Shown one piece after another: positions 49,966 through 61,138 of a stretch of 64,000 nt of DNA. Origin of the DNA: Stromatinia cepivora (taxonomy: Eukaryota; Ascomycota; Leotiomycetes; Helotiales; Sclerotiniaceae); contig RCTD01000010.1 of assembly GCA_014898415.1 (NCBI GenBank), forward strand, positions 186,001-250,000. Reading direction: 5' to 3'. Below the pieces are notes generated by a model. That model was not told where the DNA came from. It did not search any database and saw only the letters and a program-made list of their open reading frames with translations. The position numbers and the translations under genes are program-made. The first letter of the stretch is position 1, and every line of letters starts with the position of its first letter.

Positions 49966-50696
49966 TTAAATAGGCTTGATCTTGAAGTGAAGTGCTATCA
50001 ATGAAAACACCAATGCTTTCAAATCCTGCACAAGATAGTAGAACACCCGAAGACCTTCAGGATCTTGAGATTCCGTGACATCAACGAGAGATCCAATTTT
50101 GGCAGTCTAGGCTATGTTAGTGCCGTGATCCTGCACACGAGAATAATTCTATGCTTACTTCGAAAGAGATAACCTCGCTACCTATTTTGATTTCTAATTC
50201 CTGGCGTCCATCTTTGTTCTTCTGAGGCCATTTGCTATCATCTTCCCTATTTCAACATGAGCTGCGTGCGCTACACTATATGAGCTTGAGAGGTATACTT
50301 CATGATCTCACTAGTTTTAATGATCCTCTTGATTTCCTCAACCAATAACGAGCTAATATTCACTTTGACCCAAAAAGTTAGTTCGGAGGGAGACCCCATA
50401 GAACATCATGTATCACGTACTTTCTTTGCGGATCAGGGAGTCGTTTCGATAATTGGAATTATTGGCATAACGTGCGGATGCGCTTCTTCCATCCCCCAAA
50501 ACTCGAAAGTCGAATTCTGAATTCATTGTTAATAACCGCGCAAACTGTAGACAAACTTCTAGATACCCACCAAGAAATTCGTGTCCATGTCGTCCTTGGT
50601 GACCGGAACTAATTATATGTATTAGCAAATTAATTCTAAGCCATGGACATTAACTTACTAATAGCGAATATAAAAGGGCTCGTTGAGAGTTGACAT
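49966..50696 (-). CDS. Mago nashi, exon junction complex core subunit
   Basis: Core exon-junction-complex protein that pairs with Y14/RBM8 (known family role). The gene has six small exons: 50696-50659, 50608-50571, 50516-50421, 50362-50299, 50246-50159, 50106-49966; 154 residues. No single frame is long enough to reveal it; it emerges from joining the exons: [132 protein letters not shown] and FKIKPI at the end. This matches Mago over its full length, with a few extra residues in the LGDGRSASA loop. The exon 4 acceptor (gtcaaag) is chosen because it keeps the conserved spacing. The gene shares a 419-bp divergent promoter with SEC26. Confidence 0.95.
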
Positions 50697-51115
50697 AATG
50701 ACGGGTGGTTGTTAGGTCTTGTCTGTTGTAGATTTGATTGAGAAGGCTGAAGCTTTTTGATAGCTTTCGACCCGTCAAGAGCTCAAGGCTAGAATTTGGC
50801 GGGGATCGCTTTTTATGCCTGAGAATCTAAGGCTGAAACAGGCCACGCTAAGTCTTCTGAACACAGCACCCAGAAAGCTGGACACCGTTTTGATGATATT
50901 CCTAAGAATATGTATGTTTGATGCGTAACTCCCCACGCATCTCCTTAATTTACGATTGATTCTACTGCCGGTTTTTATTTTTCGAAAACTCTCGACCTTT
51001 CAATCTACCATAATCTCAAAGGAAGGAACGACCTCGAATTCAAGAACCTACCCTTAATACCTATTCAAGAACAAAAGAAACACCTTCCAGCTCTGCAGTT
51101 ACAAATACAGCCAAT
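50697..51115. promoter_or_regulatory. Shared divergent promoter region, MAGO / SEC26
   Basis: 419 bp between the divergent start codons of two housekeeping genes. CT/A-rich leader sequence precedes SEC26. No specific factor site is claimed. Confidence 0.5.
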
Positions 51116-54100
51116 ATGGCGACCTTCTTAGAACAGTCGTACAGCTTGGTACATCAGGACAATGCGGCAGATGTACCAACAATGTCAGATTTGAGGACGC
51201 AGTTGGAGAAAGGGACAGATGAGAGTAAAGTCGAGACTATGAAGCGCATTCTCACAGTTATGCTGAATGGAGATCCAATGCCTCAATTACTTATGCATAT
51301 CATTCGATTTGTTATGCCGTCGAAATATAAACCATTGAAGAAGCTTCTCTACTTTTACTACGAAATATGCCCAAAGTTGGATGCCAGTGGAAAGCTCAAG
51401 CAGGAAATGATCTTGGTTTGGTAGGAGAACTCTGAGATGCGAAACTTGTGATTCTTATATTGACATACGCTACAGTAATGGTATAAGAAATGATCTCCAA
51501 CATCCCAACGAATACATTAGAGGCAACACATTGCGATTTTTGTGTAAGCTCCGCGAATCAGAACTTATCGAACCCTGTCTCGCTCCGACAAAAGCATGTC
51601 TTGAGCATCGTCATGCATACGTGCGTAAAAACGCAGTTTTCGCCGTGGCTTCTATCTTTCAACACTCCGAGAGTCTGATTCCAGATGCCCCTGAATTGAT
51701 AGCCGCATTTTTGGAGACCGAGAGTGATCATACCTGCAAGCGCAATGCATTTGCTGCATTGGTTAGCATCAGCCATGAAAAAGCTTTGGCATATCTCAGC
51801 AGTGTCTTTGATGGCATACCAAATGCGGACGAGCTGCTACAACTTGTGGAGCTGGAGTTCATAAGAAAGGATGCAGTTCAAAATTCACAGAATAAGGTAG
51901 TTCCCACTATCAATTCACCAGACCCGGCTAACATGTGTAGGCACGATATTTGCGACTTATTTTTGACCTTTTGGAAGCCGGAGCTTCTACCGTTGTTTAT
52001 GAAGCTGCTTCGTCTCTCACAGCCTTGACCAACAACCCGGTAGCGGTGAAAGCAGCAGCCTCGAAGTTTATTGAACTTAGTATCAAGGAGGCAGACAACA
52101 ACGTTAAACTGATTGTGCTCGATAAAGTAGATTTATTGAGACAGAAGAATGAGGGCGTTCTGGATGATTTGACGATGGAGATTTTGCGCGTGTTGTCGAG
52201 TCCGGATATCGATGTACGAAAGAAGGCCTTGGATCTAGCTTTGGAGATGGTGTCAAGCAAAAACGTCGAGGATGTTGTCCTACTTTTGAAAAAAGAATTG
52301 TCAAAGACTGTCGACCAAGAATATGAGAAGAACGCTGAATATCGACAACTCTTGATTCACTCCATCCATCAATGCGCAATTAAATTCTCCGAAGTTGCTG
52401 AAAGTGTGGTTGATCTCCTGATGGACTTCATCGCTGATTTCAATAACACATCGGCAGTTGATGTTATCTCATTTGTGAAGGAGGTAGTGGAGAAGTTTCC
52501 CAAACTGCGACCATCCATAGTTGAGCGTTTGGTATCAACTTTAAGCGAGGTCCGTGCTGGAAAGGTTTACAGGGGAGCTCTTTGGATAGTTGGTGAATAT
52601 TCTCTAGAGGCCAATGACATTAGAGATGCCTGGAGGCGTATCAGAGCTAGCTTGGGGGAAATCCCTATCTTGGCTTCTGAACAACGTCTCCTCGACGAAG
52701 CGACTGACGGGCAAGAGCCGAAAGAGCCAGAACAGATCAACGGACATTCCAAAGCAGCCCCAACAGGTTCACGGAGAGTCCTCGCCGATGGTACATATGC
52801 CACTGAAAGTGCCCTTACAAGTCAATCTGCTGTTACGGCCAAGTTGGAGGCTGTCAAAGCCGCTCAAAAACCACCCCTTCGTCAACTTATCCTCGATGGA
52901 GATTATTATCTAGCTTCTGTCCTTTCTTCCACACTTACCAAACTCGTCATGCGCCACTCTGAAATCTCGTCGGATACTGCCCGAACCAATGCTTTACGTG
53001 CTGAAGCAATGTTGATCATGATTTCTATTATTCGTGTTGGTCAATCGCAATTCGTGAAAGCGCCAATTGACGAAGATTCGGTCGATAGGATTATGTCTTG
53101 TGTTAGATCCCTTGCAGAGGTCGCCCAAAATAAGCAACTCGAAAGCGCGTTCTTGGAAGATACTAGAAAAGCATTCCGAGATATGGTTCAAGTAGAAGAG
53201 AAAAAGCGAGCAGCTAAGGAAGCAGTGGAGAAAGCCAAATCGGCTGTTCAAGTTGATGATGTCGTCTCCATCAGACAGCTTGCAAAGAAGAACACGGTCG
53301 ACGGCGCTGACGAGATTGAACTTGACCTTGAAAAGGCAACCGGGGGAGATTCTTCAGTTGAAGATCTCTCATCAAAGCTCAGTCGAGTTGTACAACTCAC
53401 TGGCTTCTCCGATCCAGTCTACGCTGAGGCATACGTTACAGTACATCAATTTGATATCGTATTAGATGTTTTATTGGTAAATCAAACAACCGAGACTCTT
53501 CAGAATCTGTCTGTCGAATTTGCAACATTAGGTGATCTCAAGGTTGTAGAAAAGCCAACTACTCAGAACCTTGGGCCACATGATTTCCAAAATGTACAAG
53601 CTACCATTAAGGTTTCTTCAACGGACACTGGAGTCATTTTCGGAAATGTCGTCTATGATGGTGCAAGCTCGACCGAGAACAGCGTGGTCATCTTGAACGA
53701 TGTGCATGTTGACATCATGGACTATATTCAACCTGCCGTATGCACAGAAACTCAATTCCGTACAATGTGGACAGAATTTGAGTGGGAGAATAAGGTCAAC
53801 ATCAACTCCAAGGCGAAGACATTACGAGACTTTTTGAATCAACTCATGGCTTGCACAAACATGAACTGCTTAACACCCGAGGCTTCATTGAAGGGCGATT
53901 GTCAATTCTTAAGCGCTAATCTTTACGCACGAAGTGTTTTCGGTAAGTTGTGTCTTTACTCTACCAGTCGAACTAGTTACTAACAACATTCTAGGCGAGG
54001 ATGCTCTTGCTAACCTCAGCATTGAAAAAGAGGGTGAGGATGGACCAGTCACTGGATTTGTTCGAATTCGAAGCAGGTCTCAAGGTTTAGCACTCAGTCT

Positions 54101-54143
54101 AGGATCATTAAAGGGGTTGAATAAGGTTGTAGAGGTTGCTTGA
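51116..54143 (+). CDS. Coatomer beta subunit (SEC26)
   Basis: Beta subunit of the COPI coat, acting in retrograde Golgi-ER transport (known role). Exons are 51116-51420, 51476-51896, 51941-53942 and 53995-54143, giving 958 residues, the family's usual size. The N-terminal HEAT/adaptin trunk shows [39 protein letters not shown] and [17 protein letters not shown]. The middle has a linker rich in charged residues. The C-terminal appendage shows [32 protein letters not shown] and [15 protein letters not shown], and the last exon codes the end of the appendage ([16 protein letters not shown]). Every junction keeps phase. The start ATG is the first in the exon, with a good context. Confidence 0.96.
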
Positions 54144-55152
54144 GGAAATGGAAAATTATGACGAAATCGGTATCATCAATGTCATGTCCGGACTAATGGA
54201 CATTTGGGACAGGTACAGCTGCTAATAAGACGAAGGTGAAGATGAAGAGGAAATAGGAAGGCGCTGGAGGGCTGAAGCTGGCTCAACTAAAGGCGTCAAT
54301 CTAGTTAAAGTCGTGTTGTGTTATATGTAAGCCTGCCGTTTTTGGTCGTTAAAATGATGATGATCGGGGACTTTTGCGCGAAAAAAGGCACAAAAAGGAG
54401 TTTTATCTAGAATCCGAGGCATTACAAATAAATATTTTGAATCTCCTACTCGCTTATAAGGTCTAAAGGTGTTATGTGTATAGACGTCGGAACATTGCTA
54501 CTCCCAACATTTAGCATGTGAATCTTGCTTCTATTGGTCATTCAATCAGTTGGTATAAAGTATGATTTTAGGGTTCAGCGACGCGTCAGCACTCAATTAT
54601 ATTTGAAAGGACCCCTTGTAAGTCTTACCAATTAGATGTTCATACCTTTGTTTTTGTGCTTGTGTTCACACAAAGATGCATTGAACAAGTTGAATGAAGA
54701 ATTCGGTGAATGGTAACATCAATAACTCACACCTGCCCCGAATAGCATAAACTTAAACCCCTCATATATTATATATTATTGAGTAATAGAATTTCCTATT
54801 CAATTTATCCCTGGTGACCTCATGACTTGGGTTGAATGATCGGAGAAGTTGTGCTCCGTGTCATTGGTGCTCGGCATGTCTTGATTTCCATGGCCCTGCA
54901 TTTGTTCGGGAGTAGCCATTCATACAAACATTGAAACCAACAGAACCATTCAACCTTCAATTAAACAAAGGGGGAAAAAGACAAGAAAGTTTTTATTTAA
55001 TTTTTTATTTTCGTACATAACAAATCTCACCAACACAATATTCAGTCATTCATTATAATAGTCAACATACTAGAAGGGTAGACAGAACAGAAACTGGGGT
55101 TATACCAAGAGAGAAAGAGAATGCTTGGGCCATCAAAACAATTTAGGTGACC
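54144..55152. other. Intergenic, SEC26 3' UTR to sphingosine kinase promoter
   Basis: 1 kb with no recognised gene or notable repeat. Confidence 0.45.
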
Positions 55153-56940
55153 ATGACTACTTCTACGGATTCAAATCATCCATTTATCGAGACGTTGGGA
55201 CTTACTAGTGAGGAATACACGGGAGAGCAGGCATTTGTGACGGATGGAACTTTGACGGTCGGGAGAAACGCTTCCTTGACCTTGGGAACGGATTCTTTAA
55301 TTGTACTGGGTGAGTTTTGGATTGTGAATTCCAGGAGAATCGGAGGAATTATGCTGATGGAAGAACAGATGAGGCTTTTGAGAAGGGGACCGCAACTTGT
55401 TGTGGACTTTGGCCTTTTGGTTCGAGTGAGTCTAGCTCATTGTCCCCTTCCTACCTGCTTCATACTGATACACCACATAGGCTCTGCGAATACGAGGCCA
55501 ATCCCTTTCTACAACGTCCTCTGGGCCGAGTTATCCGACACGAATGAGCTTGCCATTCGATACGCGTCGCCTACATCGAAGAAAAGGGTACAATCTACAG
55601 AGTTGAAATATGCGGTAGAATCACATTCCAAAGAAGAAGTCGAGAAATGGATAGCGAAATTACTGGATCGATCGTATGGCGAATCTAAACAAGGGAAAAG
55701 GGCGAAAGTCCTGGTGAATCCTCATAGTGGCAAGGGAAAAGCGCAAAAATACTATGACCGCGATGTGGAACCGCTTCTGAAGGCAGCACGCTGTAGTATC
55801 GACATGGTGAAGACGAAATTTCAAGGAGATGCGGTTACGATTGTCGAAGATATGGATATTGAAGCGTATGATATGGTGGTTTGCTGTTCGGGGGATGGTT
55901 TGGCACATGAAGTTTTTAATGGTCTCGGGAAAAGACATGATGCGAAGAGAGCTCTATCGAAAATCGCGGTAACGCATGTACCGTGTGGAAGTGGGAATGC
56001 TATGAGCATGAATCTAAGTGGGACAGATAGTGTGAGTGTGGCTACTTTGGCCATTATCAAAGGAATTCCCACGCCTCTAGATCTTATATCGATTACGCAA
56101 GGAGAGACACGAACGATCAGTTTCCTATCCCAGTCAGTAGGACTTGTGGCCGAGGCGGATTTAGCTACTGAAAATATGCGGTGGATGGGATCTACGCGAT
56201 TTACCTACGGATTTCTGGAGAGAATTATTGGACAGGCACTTTACCCTTGTGATATTGCCGTCAAGGTTGCGATAGAGGATAAACCCAGCATAAGAGAACA
56301 TTATAGAAAGGAGATGAGCAATCACGAACCGGCAAGCGAGAGAAGAGGATACAAATACCTTTTAGATGATGATGCTTCGGCTAGTAGCGGGATGGATGAT
56401 GGATTACCTCCATTAAGATATGGTACTGTAAACGACAAATTGCCGGATGGTTGGGAAATGGTTCCATATGACAAACTCGGAAACTTCTATTGCGGGAATG
56501 TAAGTTTTAACGGTTCCTCTTGTTTGCGTCCTCCCCCCAAATATCCCAATGGCGCACAGACATGCAAATGTCAACATTTGCTCAAAATCAAATACTAACA
56601 AAAGAAGATGGCATACATGGCCTCAGACGCCAGTTTCTTTTCCGCTGCTCTTCCAAACGACGGATACATGGATCTGATTTGTATCAATGGCGACATAAGT
56701 CGTCTTTCAGCCATCAAGATGATGTTGTCAGTGGAATCCGGAAAATTTTTCGATATACCTAATGTATGGTACCGCAAAATCCTCGGGTATAGGATCATTC
56801 CGAAGCAGAAGGGGGATGGGTATATAAGTATTGATGGGGAGAGGGTTCCTTTTCAACCGTTTCAGGCGGAGGTACACAAGGGATTGGGTACGGTACTCTC
56901 GAAAACGGGACATATGTATGAGTGGCGTGGTCCTGTTTGA
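55153..56940 (+). CDS. Sphingosine (long-chain base) kinase, LCB4/LCB5-like
   Basis: Phosphorylates sphingoid bases to make the 1-phosphate signal lipids (family role). Simplest model: exons 55153-55309, 55481-56499 and 56608-56940, 502 residues. The DAG-kinase-type catalytic domain is plain: KVLVNPHSGKGKA, then CCSGDGLAHEVFNGL with the GGDG-like loop (here SGDG), and VPCGSGNAMSMNL. The C-terminal half has SVGLVAEADL, DASFFSAALPNDGYMDLI and SGKFFDIPNVWYRK. Upstream, LTVGRNASLTLGTDSLIV and TRPIPFYNVLWAEL flank the first intron. That intron is 171 nt and open in frame. A piece inside it (NYADGRTDEAFEKGT, CCGLWPFGSS) looks like coding sequence in another frame, so the true structure there is unsettled. 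The last intron is clear (tactaac branch site). Confidence 0.88.
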
Positions 56941-57386
56941 GTTTTCGGTTCGAGAATGGAGTTTTTTTATGTCTGCGTATTTCACCTGTGCACATTACCT
57001 TGGGCCTAAGTAGGCCGTAAAGTATGAGTGTCATATTTATATGCATGCACTTGGGAGTGGCAAGAGGTTCGGCAAGAAGGGATTTGGCGAGGCGTTTAGG
57101 TTTTTTGTGCATTGTGGTTCTTCAAAGTCGACCTTTAATGATACCCAAAGATGTTTTGGTTCGCATCAGCGGCTTGGTTGATGTATTTGTCGAAATTAGA
57201 GATCTTTCTTTATCCTTCTATGAGAGACTGAACATGGAATGACTTTTTACATTGGATATTGGATGTCCTTCCTCAAATAACACCTAGACGCCGTGAAATT
57301 TCTTCCATAGATCCCCTTTAAACCCAAAATATAGCTTCTCGGAACAATTCTGCCCCTCACAATTCTCGGTTCTCAAGTTTCGACCA
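56941..57386. other. Spacer between convergent genes
   Basis: 446 bp between the sphingosine kinase stop and the RRP1 stop. Nothing coding is recognised. Confidence 0.5.
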
Positions 57387-58342
57387 TCAATCCTCAATCC
57401 CACCCCATCCATCCTCCTCCGCATCACTCATCTCAGCGTCCTCTTCCGCAGCCCCCTCCTTTCCATTCCCCGGTAACCTCTCATCCCCAAGCGCTTCTTT
57501 AACCTTATTCCTCACCACCTTATTGATACTCTCTTTCCCCAATTTCCTCAACGGCTCCAACAACCTCTCTAATCTCCCCGCACCCTCCTCACTCTCCTTC
57601 GCAGCATCAAGAACCCCAAGTTTCTCCAACTCATCAACCCAAATATCAATTACATGGAAACGCATTCCATTGGGCGTACGTTGCGCATCGGGACCCGCTC
57701 CACATGGAATTTCAGAAAGAACACCCAGGACTTCTTCCCCTGCTCCAGAAATCCCAGATTCCGCACTTTTCTTAGAATCCCCCTTCTTTTTCCCACTACT
57801 CTCACCACTCGAAACAATAACCTCAAATCCAGCCGCTAGATACCGTCGAACTAGTAACAAAAATTTCTCCATCCGTAATACATCTATCCGCTCCCATTCT
57901 TTACACATGATGTTCCAGAAACCGGTATAAAAAGGTGCTTGTTTGGAGGGAGGCAGGGTGCTGAGGAGTGAGGCGAGAGAGTTGGCCAGCGATTGTTGAG
58001 GTAGGGGTCGGTCGCACATCCACATGGAGTAGAAGAGCCCGGAGTGGATTTTTAGGTAGTCGAGTGGGGTGAGGGGGCGCGAGGAGGAGAGATATGTTCG
58101 TAGGGATGAGAGGGCTGCGTCGCGGGTTTTTTTGTCTGGGGAAGGGAGAGGAGGTTAGAATCGGAGGGAGGGGAGGGGAATGAGAGGGGAATGAGAGGGG
58201 AATGAGAGGGGAATGAGAGGGGAATGAGAGGGGAATGAGAGGGGTGTTTATTGGGGAAGAGTGGGAATCAATTGTATAATGTACACATACCGTTTGCAGC
58301 TAATTCCTTAATTAACTTTGTATCCCTAATATCGGTTGCCAT
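57387..58342 (-). CDS. RRP1/Nop52 ribosomal RNA processing protein
   Basis: Nucleolar factor for 27S pre-rRNA processing (family role). Exons are 58342-58291 and 58135-57387, giving 266 residues. The N terminus shows ATDIRDTKLIKELAAND, KKTRDAALSSLRTYLSSS, then LKIHSGLFYSMWMCDRPLPQ, which are Nop52 signatures, followed by FYTGFWNIMCKEWERIDVLR and KFLLLVRRYL. The C terminus is acidic (AAEEDAEMSDAEEDGWGG). The 155-nt intron 1 carries an 11-nt tandem repeat. The gene is divergent from DIM-5, with 411 bp between starts. Confidence 0.9.
58174..58244. repeat. 11-nt tandem repeat inside RRP1 intron 1
   Basis: About six copies of ggggaatgaga head to tail. On the transcribed (minus) strand this is a pyrimidine-rich block near the 3' splice site. 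Confidence 0.9.
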
Positions 58343-58753
58343 TTTTGCGTTGGTTATGTCGAAATTGGACAATGGATGGTTGGTAAAGTAGTAGAAATTC
58401 CCCGCGCATGGAATAGGAACTTGATGTTAGATTTGGTAGGTCGAGCTTCGCAAAAATAAAAATATATTCTGCCGGGGACTAAATTGTTGACCGCTTTTCT
58501 TTTGAGATGCATGCCTTGTAATTTAGCTATCCGCACCCTCTAGATAAAAAGACATACAAATGCGGGTATATGGATTTCTGGGCTGATAAACAAACTATAT
58601 ATGTTTCTAGGTGTATTGATAAGATATCAGACTCTTATGTCTTCTCAACTCAATCCTCACAAATCAGAATTCCATCATGTAAATTGAAATTCAAACCGAA
58701 GGTGTATCTATAAAACGGCCCGACAATCCATTCTCCGAAGCGAACCAATCAAA
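58343..58753. promoter_or_regulatory. Shared divergent promoter region, RRP1 / DIM-5
   Basis: 411 bp between two divergent start codons. A CCAAT sequence sits just upstream of the DIM-5 start, probably too close to be its promoter element. No other site is convincing. Confidence 0.45.
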
Positions 58754-60390
58754 ATGAACTCTATGAGCGAAACGAATGGGACCGGTATCCATAGGGATCT
58801 GAAGAAGCTAAAAGAGACAGCTCATATGCTGGGCACTTATTCAACTCCCGTTATGGCTCCTACGTATAGAGATCATTATTTTGGTCATAGTATTGTGAGT
58901 ATTGTTCTATTTGTTATTTGTGCTTTGGTTTAGTTTGGGTTGGGTTGGGTTGTTGGTGGAGCTTGATTTGTGGGTGGTTTTGGAAAGATCAGGTTTGCTT
59001 TTCAAAGGGAAATGGGTTGGTTCAGATTGGGAAATGGAGTCTTGGAATCACGGTGAAGGATGAGGTGGGAGTTGACTGTTTGTAACTGTTTTTTTTAGCT
59101 TTCAAATATTTCAAGGAGGGAGATATCAATAGATGACTCTCCGAAGATCGAGTGATCTTGGTATGTTGATGAGATTTATGTGCATTTGTTATCTTATTTC
59201 TTACTTTGGGAATCAGCCCGACTCTGGAATATCCCAACTAGGGCTGAGATACCCAAACCTTTGGCGGAGATTGTTGAGCTAGAGCTGAACAATTGAAGAA
59301 CGTCCTCTGCAAGCACGACCTCTTCCTTCCTACCAACTGCGTAGCTATGACTTAGGAGCCTAGTTAATTTTATTTTTTCAAATCTATTTTCTTTCCTTGG
59401 GCTATTATCTAAATCTGTCCAATCAAGCAACAACTAACACATCAATCTCAGCCATCCATCAAAGATTGTCACTGGTGCCAAATTCGCAGCTTCTCCAATG
59501 CAGACGAATACCCAATTTCCATCGTCTGCAAAGACGAGAATCTGACTCTCCCTGACGATTTCACCTTCATCCAGAAGTCCATTCTCCGAGAAGGAGTATC
59601 CCGAGCCGACCCCGAGTTTCGAGTCGGTTGTGAATGCAAAAAAAATTGCCATGGAATCACTTGTCACTGTCTACAAGATTCCGAGGTCGATCTACCAGAT
59701 CATAATGTGTACGCCTATCAAGCAGGTGGTAATAGTGAAGGATGTTTGAAAGAGCAGCTTTTGGGTAGCAAAGCGCCTATTTATGAGTGTCATGAAGCCT
59801 GCGCTTGTGATGAGACCTGTGATAATCGAATTGTCGCAAGAGGAAGACGCGTGCCATTACAAGTTTTCCGCACAGAAACACGTGGTTGGGGTATATATCT
59901 CCTCCTTTCTCTAATGCTAAATCAAACAATCTAACGAATCCTAGGTGTCCGAAGCAAGGTTCCCATCAAAGCAGGTGCATTCATAGATTGCTATATTGGC
60001 GAAATAATCACAGCCCAGGAAGCTGAAAGACGTCGCGACAATGCAATTATCAGTAAGAGAAAAGATCTCTACCTATTCAACATTGATAAGTTCACCGACC
60101 CAGATAGTCTCGACGAGACTTTACGTGGTGATCCATATGTTATCGATGGAGAATTTTTCTCGGGACCTAGTCGTTTCTTCAATCATTCCTGCGAACCTAA
60201 TATGAATATCTTTGCACGCGTTGGGGATTACTCGGAGAAAAATCTTCATGATCTGGCTTTCTTCGCGTCTAAGGATATTCGACCGATGACGGAACTTACT
60301 TTTGATTATGTTGATGGTCATGATAATGGGGAGGAGGGAAGCGAGAAATGTTTATGTGGAACTAAGTCTTGTAGAGGTTGGCTTTGGTAG
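58754..60390 (+). CDS. DIM-5/KMT1-type histone H3K9 methyltransferase
   Basis: Nuclear SET-domain enzyme that methylates H3K9 and in Neurospora directs heterochromatin and DNA methylation (known for DIM-5). Exons are 58754-58894, 59452-59890 and 59945-60390, giving 341 residues, close to the family length. The pre-SET zinc cluster begins at residue 107 (CECKKNCHGITCHC) and continues in IYECHEACACDETCDN. The SET core shows VPLQVFRTETRGWGVRSK, FIDCYIGEIITAQEAERRR, LYLFNIDKF, NHSCEPNMNIFARVGD (NHSC at 273-276) and ELTFDYVDG. The post-SET Cys triad is in CLCGTKSCRGWLW at the end. No chromodomain is seen, as in DIM-5. Intron 1 is long (557 nt); exon 1 is supported by phase, donor and a fair start context, but not by strong conservation. 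Confidence 0.93.
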
Positions 60391-61138
60391 TGGTAGTGAC
60401 TCTCTGTAAGGGGTAATGGATGGTAGTGATACACGGAAGGATGATCTATAAAATAGTAATGATACCCAGTTTTAATTAAGCATGAATGTAATTGAGTGCA
60501 CCTCATCTCTATCTCCAAAAGTTTTATAAATAGGTATCTTAAAGAGGATAAGAGTTGACCTTTTATTTTTCGTGTGATATGAATAGCTTGAAAACAACTT
60601 AACAGGGAAATATATAACCCCTATTTAAAATCAGACCACAATCGATTTAGTGCAAACCAATGCATATATACTTGTTAACAAAACCATCATGATAACGGCG
60701 CGATTTCCCAGACACAAATATAAACATTAAAAATTCTGACCAATCAGATCGCAGATTCCATTGTTTTTGTTTACCTTTTGGAAGTAAACACAGCATAATT
60801 CTATGATGTTCGCGTTTATCCCGCCTTGAATAGGATCCTAGCCGAATTAACCGCTCATGCAACATGCCGCTCACAATATAATTCACTCAAGATGATTTTG
60901 TTGTTTATTTTCATACCACTCTGCTCATCTCTACTCTAACAATGCAACATTTAAACCTTTAGATTGATGTATATCAGGTACCAAATTTATTCCAGCGGCT
61001 TATTTCAACTTTCTTCAACAGCCAGTCTATCTGCCTGTAAAGTTTATTGTGGCTTAACCTCGACCAGCTGAGCTGAGCTGAATTCGAATTGCACTTCACC
61101 ACTCACTTTGGAAACAATCATCTTTTCAGCAAATTATC
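60391..61138. other. Intergenic, no gene recognised
   Basis: 748 bp holding the DIM-5 3' side and the 2EXR gene's upstream region. A small tandem gagct repeat lies near 61066-61080. Confidence 0.45.

Noticed and set aside
50363..50421. Using the attag acceptor at 50355 for MAGO exon 4
   Set aside because: It puts the strongly conserved VEEIKRIIK segment out of frame; the acceptor at 50363 keeps frame and exact family spacing.
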